Shown piece by piece: positions 5,963-11,634 of a stretch of 11,634 nt of DNA (its first letter is position 1; each line of letters begins with the position of its first letter). Made by a program: the position numbers and the translations under genes. Below the pieces are notes generated by a model. It had not been told where the DNA came from. It made no database searches and was given only the letters and a program-made list of their open reading frames with translations. Source of the stretch: Victivallales bacterium (lineage in GTDB: Bacteria > Verrucomicrobiota > Lentisphaeria > Oligosphaerales > Oligosphaeraceae); the NCBI GenBank assembly GCA_017963875.1, contig JAGCTA010000208.1:1-11634 (forward strand), in the 5' to 3' direction.

Positions 5963-6886
5963 TCAATCTTCGTAGCATCCGTATGTTTCAAGCATGTATC
6001 TTGTAATATCAAGCATCAATCGTTCTGAGCGAAGTTTCAATGAGAGTGGAAGCGTCTGGAGTTTGTTGAACACTTGTCCGTCAAGTTCCAGCGGTCTTCT
6101 GCCAGTTAGTTTCCACGAAGAGGGAAGAGAATATGCCTCTAAGGTGAAATATGGACCGAATCCGATGTCTTTCAGACCTTTCAAGATAGCATCGTAATTA
6201 GTATTTCCTACAAATGGCTGAAGGTGATTGTCCCATGCAATATTATCATGGATATGGACGGCCTTGAGGTTGCTTCCCATGGTGCAAATGGCCTTGTATT
6301 GGTCAACGCCCTGGATGTTCGCGTGCCCGACATCCCAGCAGCAGCCGAACAGCGGATGATTGTTGAGGCGGGCGCAGATTTCGTTGACATCGTCGCCATC
6401 ATAGATGAAATAGGTTGGCATGTTTTTTGTGCAGGTATTTTCCGTGAAGACCATAACGCCAGTCTTCTCCGCTTCATCAAGCAGTTCGCGGTAGAAAGCG
6501 GTATTGGCCTCCATGAACTCGTCTCGTTCGCCGTCCTTGCGGGCAATTCCATGGACTGTCATGCCACGGATTCCGAGACGACGGCATATTTCCAGTTCAC
6601 GCTTCAGGATTTTCATGCGGAAGTGCTTGTCTTCGCATTCTTTGAAGAGCCCGTCCGAACCGTGCGCTTGGACAAAGTCAAGCCCAAGGAAAGCGGCGGC
6701 TTCACCGAGTTCGTCCGTCCAGCGTTCCCATTGGTCGGTGATGATGACGGAATCTGGCATGTTTCCATGCCAGATGTTGAGGTCGATATGCTTGAACCCG
6801 CAGTCGGCGAGCAGAGTCAGAATCTGCCGAGTGTCATTTTCCGAATAGTATTCCGAGAAATCTCCAGTGGTGGTCGCGATTTTCAT
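5963..6886 (-). CDS. Sugar phosphate isomerase/epimerase family protein (xylose-isomerase-like TIM barrel)
   Basis: From ATG 6886 the protein has 307 residues, beginning MKIATTTGDFSEYY, a typical first strand of this family. Candidate metal ligands of the AP-endonuclease-2/xylose-isomerase-like barrel are in order: Glu149 (VFTEN), Asp185 and His188 (CWDVGHAN), His211/His213 (AVHIHDN), and Glu250 (FTLEAY). Family members isomerise or epimerise sugars or cyclitols; the substrate cannot be predicted. The frame is open to ATG 6967 (27 more residues, MGNRANQ...), but that stretch does not look like part of the fold and neither ATG has a clear ribosome binding site, so 6886 is preferred on domain grounds. 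It stands alone between a 285-nt gap and a strong terminator. With the glycoside hydrolase-like neighbours it suggests carbohydrate catabolism. Confidence 0.85.
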   Translation of the reverse strand: MKIATTTGDFSEYYSENDTRQILTLLADCGFKHIDLNIWHGNMPDSVIITDQWERWTDELGEAAAFLGLDFVQAHGSDGLFKECEDKHFRMKILKRELEICRRLGIRGMTVHGIARKDGERDEFMEANTAFYRELLDEAEKTGVMVFTENTCTKNMPTYFIYDGDDVNEICARLNNHPLFGCCWDVGHANIQGVDQYKAICTMGSNLKAVHIHDNIAWDNHLQPFVGNTNYDAILKGLKDIGFGPYFTLEAYSLPSSWKLTGRRPLELDGQVFNKLQTLPLSLKLRSERLMLDITRYMLETYGCYED

Positions 6887-7171
6887 TATTGTCTTGCGTG
6901 GTTTGTGAGTGAATTGTTGAATGAGGTTGAAATCCACTATGGATTCCTGATTTGCTCTATTCCCCATGAGGGCAGGCTCGACGCTTCTGTGGCTTTCCTG
7001 CCACCATGACTTTGAAGTGCTTGCCTTCCATCTGTGGGAAATAGAGTTTAGTTTATTTTACTGTCCATAAAGGAGATTTCAATGCGGAATCACCTTTTTC
7101 TACGCTTTTCCAAACGCTCTTTTTCTTAAGAGGGTAGTTTTTCCTTTTGAGAACAGAGCGAATGCTTACCA
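6887..7171. other. Gap between trmO and the isomerase gene; no convincing gene
   Basis: The stretch separates the trmO stop from the preferred isomerase start. No clear terminator follows trmO; a 5-bp hairpin CTCTT/AAGAG in minus orientation near 7115-7130 is weak. On the plus strand a 15-codon frame (7082-7129, MRNHLFLRFSKRSFS) has AAGGAG six bases upstream, but nothing follows it on that strand. A 24-codon minus frame starting ATGGAAGGC near 7034 ends just inside the longer version of the isomerase frame. Neither resembles a known protein. Confidence 0.4.
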
Positions 7172-7960
7172 TCACGTCGTTCCAAACAGTCCATTGAACT
7201 GCCGATGGAGTTCCTTGTCTCCATAGACATCGTCATGTTCGGCAAGTTGCCCATCGGAATAGCCTGAAAAGACGGTATGTACACTGACAACATCCTTTTC
7301 CACGGAAAACGGCAAACGCCATGTCCGATAGGCAAGCGCGATTCCGCTGTCCGTCTCCACAAGGCGATGCCGTCGTGGATTGAGCGGTTCGGATGCCAGT
7401 TGGTCCATTGCAAAAGCACGCAGCCTCTGCACCCCCCTTGCCTCCAGCCATTGCAAACGCGTTTCAGCTTCAAGTGAAAATACGACATTGAAAACTCGTG
7501 AATCGCCCTCCCCTGTCCAGCCCGGGGAAGCGTCTGGGAATGAATCCGCGTATGCGATATACGGTTTGATATCGAGTATCGGCGTGCCGTCAAGCAAATC
7601 ATGCCCCGAAACAACAAGTTCCAGCCCATTGACCTTCAATAGTCGCACGGCACTAATCCCTATGCCGTTTGGGCGATATGGCGAGCGGCTGGCGAAGGCG
7701 CCGACCTTGTGGTCCACATGCCTCGGAGGCTGAATCTTGGGCCTCCAGCCAGCATTTCTGTCGAACAGGAAAAGCAGCCAGATATGCGAGAAGCCATCAA
7801 GGCATTCCAGTGCCTGCTCAAAACCGCAGTTTTCCTTGAGCCGTACATAGCCGACATTGTCTCCCGCCAGACTACCCTGGCGCGGCACGTCATACGGGTA
7901 AAGCGCATCCGTGTGAAACGTGCCGATGGGACAGACGCTAAATTCGTCACTTCTCGCCAT
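7172..7960 (-). CDS. trmO: tRNA (N6-threonylcarbamoyladenosine37-N6)-methyltransferase TrmO
   Basis: TrmO (also YaeB/TsaA, old UPF0066) uses S-adenosylmethionine to methylate t6A37 of some tRNAs, which tunes decoding of threonine codons. Family signatures: CPIGTFHTD (10-18), PRQGSLAG (26-33), LDGFSHIWLLFLF (54-66), DHKVGAFASRSPYRPNGIG (83-101) and DGTPILDIKPYI (124-135). The C-terminal third (RRHRLVETDSGIALAYRTWRLPF onward) replaces the DPRPAY ending seen in E. coli with its own basic/aromatic version, still in line with a target-recognition tail. The start at 7960 lies six bases after the TGA of the upstream gene and lacks a strong ribosome binding site, so translation is probably coupled. 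The gene is often scattered in genomes, so the neighbours say little about its role. Confidence 0.92.
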   Translation of the reverse strand: MARSDEFSVCPIGTFHTDALYPYDVPRQGSLAGDNVGYVRLKENCGFEQALECLDGFSHIWLLFLFDRNAGWRPKIQPPRHVDHKVGAFASRSPYRPNGIGISAVRLLKVNGLELVVSGHDLLDGTPILDIKPYIAYADSFPDASPGWTGEGDSRVFNVVFSLEAETRLQWLEARGVQRLRAFAMDQLASEPLNPRRHRLVETDSGIALAYRTWRLPFSVEKDVVSVHTVFSGYSDGQLAEHDDVYGDKELHRQFNGLFGTT

Positions 7961-7966
7961 AGGCCA

Positions 7967-10129
7967 TCATTTATTCAGCAATGATAGCAGTCGACGGCAG
8001 TTCAGCAACTTCTCTATGAGCGAGTTCTCATTATAATAATAATGGTTGGATGCTTCAAAGCCGATACGCGAGTCTTCGCGAAGCAACGTGATAAGACGGC
8101 GCGTCACCATTGATTCCTCCCTGAGGGCAGCCACCATCCCGGCCTTGTCCCCAGCGTTTCTACGTCTGACAAAGCATATTTGCAGGTATGTGCTCTGAAA
8201 ATGGCAGAAAGCGGCCTCGGCGACTCGGCAGAGTTCCTTGTATGCCTTCTGATGCACATCATCGACGTATGCGGCGGCCTCTCGCAACATGGCGCAACCG
8301 CGCCCCCATCCATCGCTCAGAATGCCGAACTCCTGTTCGAAAATATCATCTGAATACGTCGGGCTGTGCCATGATTCCAAATCATCGTATGGAAAGCCGA
8401 CCATCGTCGCCTTATAGCCCGTCGGCTCTTCAAACAGCAGGTTTTGCGGGCCATAGTTCTGGGGAGCTGTGTAAATCGTATAGCAGTTGTCGAACGGGAA
8501 ATGGCGGAAACTCTCGTCAAACGTATCATACGCCTTGAGAATCAGCGGAGCCGCGTCTCCAAAATCTTCCTCGGTCAATTGCTGCTTTGACTTGGTAAGC
8601 AGACGGATATTTCCTCCTGGGTAGCCACCAAGCGTCCAACTGACCATAAAATCCTTGATACCAAGTGCACGAAGATTGTTGATATGCTCCTCCACAAGTC
8701 CAGGCACTGGCAAATATGGAACGGCAGACAACTCCCATGTGTTGTTGAACTGCGTCTTCGCGACGCATGGGACACCTGCCTTGCGCGCGACAGCCCACAT
8801 CCGCTGTGCCGTCGGTCCTGGACCAGGCTTGGAAATGGAATAGTCGTTGACCTTTCCAGGGCATCCGCCGACATTTGTCGGCAGGGCGTTTTCACTGACG
8901 CACATGAGTTTGACACCTTTCGGCAATTTTGCAATGAGTTCCTCGTCCCAAGGCTTCTGCCATGCCCAACTCCATGCAATGACCTCTGCGGTTGGATTGA
9001 CGGCATGCGCTCCTGCCTCCAGTGCCTGAAGCACTTCGGCGACCACATCGGCGGGATTGCGCCCTTTGCAGCGTGGACATTTAGGCAGCATTTCCATGGA
9101 ACTCTTGCTCCAGCAATTGGTGAGGTTTTCAGACATGGTAATGCAGAACAGTCCTCCTAGTTCGGGGACATTGCGAAACAGCGTCTCAACCCCTTTGCGC
9201 AACCGTTCCAAGACATCTGGAACGCTGGTGCAGAGAGCGCTTCTAGCGGCATTCCGCGCATGCTCGCCACGCCAGTCGGGATGGTCTTCAAAGAATTCAT
9301 CTGGAAGTGAACGCGGCTCGTTGAGATACAGCATGAGTTTGATTCCGCGTGCGGCCATGCGCTTGCACAGACGACGCAGATTCTCCGTGCGTTTCTCCCA
9401 GCCAGCGGAATATGCGGCGGTCTTTGGGTCATCATCCATCCAGGGGACGAGAGAATAGAGCACGGCCTGCATCCAGAGGGCGTTGATTCCAGCGGCGGCA
9501 TACGCGTCAAGCATATTGTCTGGGAACGGATCAAGTGTTTCATCAATCAGCGGGTCACCATAAAGAGCCGAATACGAATAAAGCATCCGCAGGCCTGGTG
9601 CCGAATTGTCCGCAGGACCGTCCGCATGGATGGTCGTCAGAAAATCAAAGGGCCGCTCAACGGGATTTGGGAGATGATTTCGAAGTGTACTGCTGAATTC
9701 CCTGATTTCGGCAGTCATCGCTTTTTCCTCTTCACTCAACGCCCGAACCTTTGGTGCTTCGACAGTCGGTTTGAAATTGCCCATTTTCACCCACAGGAAA
9801 TCGTCTTCACGAAGGATGAAAGAAAGGTAGTCATCCGTCCAGCCAAGCATGACAAGCAGTTGTTCGTATGTAACCAGATGCCAGTTGAGACGGATAATTG
9901 TCTGGTAGCCGCGCGTCAGCCAGACGTTGCACAGGGAATCATCGTGAGAAAGCCCCATCTCTTCGCCGATGCGGATGATGTCATCTGGCGTGGCTTCAAG
10001 CGCCTTTGCCAGACGTTCTACAGGAACCATCCCCCAATTCCGCCACACAACAGCCTGAAATGTCGTTGGAAAATGTTTGAACTCAAGCGCGGGCTTTGTC
10101 GCCCCCATCTCCAGTAATGATTCACTCAT
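7967..10129 (-). CDS. Putative hydrolase-like TIM-barrel protein, 720 aa (glycoside hydrolase 20-like?)
   Basis: No family is firmly recognised. GGAG at 10141-10138 is eight bases before ATG 10129, which fixes this start; a TTG two codons upstream is only two bases from that site. Residues 29-115 hold two similar helical repeats, each beginning near Asn-Trp (31-32 and 82-83). The middle looks like a sugar-hydrolase barrel: FPDNMLDAYAAAGINALWMQ (202-221), KLMLYLNEPRSLP (264-276), LFCITMSEN with Glu334 (327-335), VIAWSWAW (383-390), KLMCVSEN with Glu413, FMVSWTLGGYPGG (494-506). CPRC at 351-354 is a possible metal site. The C-terminal 150 residues are helical and include EASNHYYYNENSLIEKLLNCR. 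There is no signal peptide, so it should be cytoplasmic. It sits 45 bp after the glycosyltransferase frame and 6 bp before trmO. Glycosidase function is inference from motif style. Confidence 0.6.
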   Translation of the reverse strand: MSESLLEMGATKPALEFKHFPTTFQAVVWRNWGMVPVERLAKALEATPDDIIRIGEEMGLSHDDSLCNVWLTRGYQTIIRLNWHLVTYEQLLVMLGWTDDYLSFILREDDFLWVKMGNFKPTVEAPKVRALSEEEKAMTAEIREFSSTLRNHLPNPVERPFDFLTTIHADGPADNSAPGLRMLYSYSALYGDPLIDETLDPFPDNMLDAYAAAGINALWMQAVLYSLVPWMDDDPKTAAYSAGWEKRTENLRRLCKRMAARGIKLMLYLNEPRSLPDEFFEDHPDWRGEHARNAARSALCTSVPDVLERLRKGVETLFRNVPELGGLFCITMSENLTNCWSKSSMEMLPKCPRCKGRNPADVVAEVLQALEAGAHAVNPTAEVIAWSWAWQKPWDEELIAKLPKGVKLMCVSENALPTNVGGCPGKVNDYSISKPGPGPTAQRMWAVARKAGVPCVAKTQFNNTWELSAVPYLPVPGLVEEHINNLRALGIKDFMVSWTLGGYPGGNIRLLTKSKQQLTEEDFGDAAPLILKAYDTFDESFRHFPFDNCYTIYTAPQNYGPQNLLFEEPTGYKATMVGFPYDDLESWHSPTYSDDIFEQEFGILSDGWGRGCAMLREAAAYVDDVHQKAYKELCRVAEAAFCHFQSTYLQICFVRRRNAGDKAGMVAALREESMVTRRLITLLREDSRIGFEASNHYYYNENSLIEKLLNCRRLLSLLNK

Positions 10130-10174
10130 CGACAAAACTCCAAATTATTATAAACATACGCTAAGGAAAAAACT

Positions 10175-10978
10175 CTAGACAAGAGACAAATCCAACTCAG
10201 GGCGCAACCCAAGTTCGGTCCTTTTCAGCCAGCGGAACTCCTCAACTGGAAGTTCATCGGTAAATGTCTTGAACAATTCGTGATACCGTTCTCGGAATTT
10301 GAGGGAATTCCTTGCTATTGTCGCATTATATTGCTCCACCCCCCAGGACGCCGTTGTAATTCCTTCAAAATGATACATTTCGACGGTCGGAGTATAAGCG
10401 ACTTCATAGCCTTTGAGACGTGCCCTGACGCACAAGTCCAAATCCTCGTACTGCACAGGATGAAAGAGTTCATCCAACATTCCGACACTGTCCCTCAAGT
10501 CCGTTCTCATCATCCAGCAAGCACTGATCAACGCCCATGTCGGCCAAAAGTCCTGATAACGCACGTCATCCCGTTCGGCACCACGGCCACGGAAGGCAAT
10601 GCGGCCCAGGCGATTGATGCCAACTCCCGCACATTGAATCTTATGTGGCAGATATGGATATATCATCTTTGCGCCGACGACGCCAAGTTTAGGATGTTCC
10701 TTAAAGCACTGGATGAATCGCCCAAGCCAGTCACGGGTACAGACGACGGCATCATTGTCGATGAATACCGTATAGGTCGCAGACGCCTTTGCCCAGGCCT
10801 CGTTGCGCGCCAGGGAGCATCCTTTGTTCTCACTATTCCGCCAAGTGATAAACGACACACCCGCTTGGACAAACTTGGGCCTGAACTCCTCAATCAGTTC
10901 GGGCGTTGCGTCATCGGAGCAATTGTCAACAATGAAAAACTCTTGTGGCAACGTATCGGAAGACAATATGCCATTCAA
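10175..10978 (-). CDS. Family 2 glycosyltransferase, main part of an interrupted gene
   Basis: The frame encodes a GT-A fold, inverting GT2 glycosyltransferase that would move a sugar from a nucleotide-sugar to a glycan or lipid. Numbering within this frame: FFIVDNCSDDAT (14-25) is the second Rossmann strand, ENKGCSLARNEAW (50-62) the conserved N.G...A.N segment, FIDND (72-76) the metal-binding D-x-D, and YEDLDLCVRARLKGY (177-191) the catalytic ED region. The first strand is missing: it lies upstream in the same frame (10988-11047) but is cut off by TGA at 10987-10985. The only start after that stop is TTG 10978, whose nearest GGAG is 15 bases away, so a working product from here is doubtful. 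The stop (TAG 10177-10175) is followed by a weak 4-bp hairpin and T6. It lies 45 bp before the 720-residue protein gene. Confidence 0.75.
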   Translation of the reverse strand: MNGILSSDTLPQEFFIVDNCSDDATPELIEEFRPKFVQAGVSFITWRNSENKGCSLARNEAWAKASATYTVFIDNDAVVCTRDWLGRFIQCFKEHPKLGVVGAKMIYPYLPHKIQCAGVGINRLGRIAFRGRGAERDDVRYQDFWPTWALISACWMMRTDLRDSVGMLDELFHPVQYEDLDLCVRARLKGYEVAYTPTVEMYHFEGITTASWGVEQYNATIARNSLKFRERYHELFKTFTDELPVEEFRWLKRTELGLRPELDLSLV

Positions 10979-10987
10979 AGCGTATCA

Positions 10988-11047
10988 AGTGAACTCCGCG
11001 CCATTATGCGCAAGCATGACAATGGAAACATCACATTTGCTTTTCAT
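10988..11047 (-). pseudogene. First 20 codons of the glycosyltransferase gene, ended by an in-frame TGA
   Basis: From ATG 11047 the frame reads MKSKCDVSIVMLAHNGAEFT, then TGA, then YALNGIL and the rest of the glycosyltransferase without a shift. VSIVMLAHNG is the expected first strand and nucleotide-binding turn of GT2 enzymes, so the original gene was 10175-11047 (290 codons). At the TGA position an Arg would be usual, and CGA to TGA is a single transition. The ATG is 14 bases after the upstream stop codon, with only a weak AGG before it. Sequencing error, recent mutation or readthrough are all possible. Confidence 0.7.
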
Positions 11048-11061
11048 TGATAATGTCTTGC

Positions 11062-11634
11062 CTATTTTTCACGCGGTTTGATATAACGGCACTTCGGGAA
11101 AGCCGAACAACCAATGAAAGGACGGCCGCGCCCCATGCGCTGGACAAGCGGCGCACCACAGTCTGGACAACGTTCTTCCAACTGGACTGGCGGCTGAGCA
11201 GCCGTGCCAATGCCATCGGCTTTGGCGCGTTCCTCGTAATTCTTAATTTGGGAACTGTACTTCGCTAGCATCTTCTTCAACGCCGCAACCTGACGATCAC
11301 TCAGACTGCCCTTTTGGCTGAATTGACGTTTCAGCGATTCAGCGAACTCCTGGTCGTCAAACACGCGCTTGCCTCCACGCCCGCTTGGAGCACGCCATTT
11401 CGTCACTTCATCGACCATTCCAAGAAGGTCACGCAATCTCGCCTGCTCCTCCTCGCTTGGAACTGCAGTCTGAGATGCTGGCTGCTGTTTGGCCGCGGCT
11501 TCCGCGACATCAACCGCAGGAGAAACCGCTGCAGTCTCTGCGGGCTCTGAGGCAACGTGTTCCGTACTCGGCGTCCCGCCGAGCGCAACGGCAAGATCCG
11601 CATAGCCGTCAATTTTCGCCGCATATTTGGCCGC
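11062..11634 (-). CDS. C-terminal part of a protein with a topoisomerase I zinc ribbon (probably DNA topoisomerase I)
   Basis: The frame is open at the right edge (190 codons seen, N-terminus missing) and ends in TAG. Order of parts: AAKYAAKIDGYADLAVALG (1-19); a low-complexity Ala/Glu/Pro linker (about 20-62); a helical stretch including VFDDQEFAESLKRQFSQKG and SLSDRQVAALKKMLAKYSSQI (about 91-130); another short linker; and a C4 zinc ribbon, cysteines 156, 159, 176 and 182 (CPDCGAPLVQRMG...FIGCSAFPKC). The ribbon is the topoisomerase DNA-binding C4 type found in repeats at the end of bacterial TopA, which relaxes negative supercoils. The linker and helical part are not typical of E. coli TopA. 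A helicase or nuclease that borrowed the same ribbon is the main alternative. The next gene starts 14 bp downstream. Confidence 0.6.
   Translation of the reverse strand, partial: AAKYAAKIDGYADLAVALGGTPSTEHVASEPAETAAVSPAVDVAEAAAKQQPASQTAVPSEEEQARLRDLLGMVDEVTKWRAPSGRGGKRVFDDQEFAESLKRQFSQKGSLSDRQVAALKKMLAKYSSQIKNYEERAKADGIGTAAQPPVQLEERCPDCGAPLVQRMGRGRPFIGCSAFPKCRYIKPREK

Noticed and set aside
6224..7009. 261-codon plus-strand open frame over the isomerase gene
   Set aside because: The minus-strand frame encodes a clear TIM-barrel family with metal ligands; the plus frame is its shadow.
10985..10987. TGA read as a sense codon (changed genetic code or selenocysteine)
   Set aside because: Five other genes in the window end in TGA, and a selenocysteine at this place in GT2 enzymes is not known; a nonsense mutation or sequence error is simpler.
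1..11634. CRISPR array, insertion sequence, integrase or attachment site
   Set aside because: No regularly spaced repeats, transposase or recombinase motifs, or paired terminal repeats were seen.

Overview
All genes in this 11.6 kb window lie on the minus strand, so transcription runs from high to low coordinates. The window suggests a Gram-negative bacterium. An outer-membrane beta-barrel protein with a signal peptide and C-terminal Phe sits next to a feoA-feoA-feoB ferrous iron operon. The mix of carbohydrate-active proteins, the unusually large FeoB and the moderate G+C would fit the PVC group (for example Lentisphaerota), but this assignment is an inference from gene style only.

Layout, in the direction of transcription: (1) 11634-7172: the 3' end of a gene with a topoisomerase-I-type zinc ribbon; a family 2 glycosyltransferase gene interrupted by an in-frame TGA at codon 21; a 720-residue hydrolase-like protein; and trmO (tRNA m6t6A37 methyltransferase). 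Spacing is tight (14, 45 and 6 nt), so these may be co-transcribed. (2) 7171-5835: a short gap, a TIM-barrel sugar isomerase/epimerase, then a strong intrinsic terminator followed by a second hairpin. (3) 5834-1875: an A+T-rich control region, then feoA, feoA, feoB and a 46-residue Cys-rich FeoB-associated protein, closed by a terminator. FeoB carries an extra segment of about 240 residues, Ala/Glu/Lys-rich and predicted periplasmic, after its first membrane helix. (4) 1862-1: the outer-membrane protein gene, a terminator/hairpin region, and a clan GH-A glycoside hydrolase that runs off the left edge with both catalytic Glu residues visible.

The most interesting regulatory signal is a 14-bp element, TTAG-N6-CTAA with an AAAA-containing spacer. 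It occurs twice upstream of the first feoA (once directly abutting a TATAAT box) and once upstream of the outer-membrane protein gene. It suggests a shared, possibly metal-responsive, regulator linking the inner-membrane Fe(II) importer to the outer-membrane protein. The other items worth checking are the FeoB insertion, the nonsense codon in the glycosyltransferase, and the tandem N-terminal repeats of the 720-residue protein.
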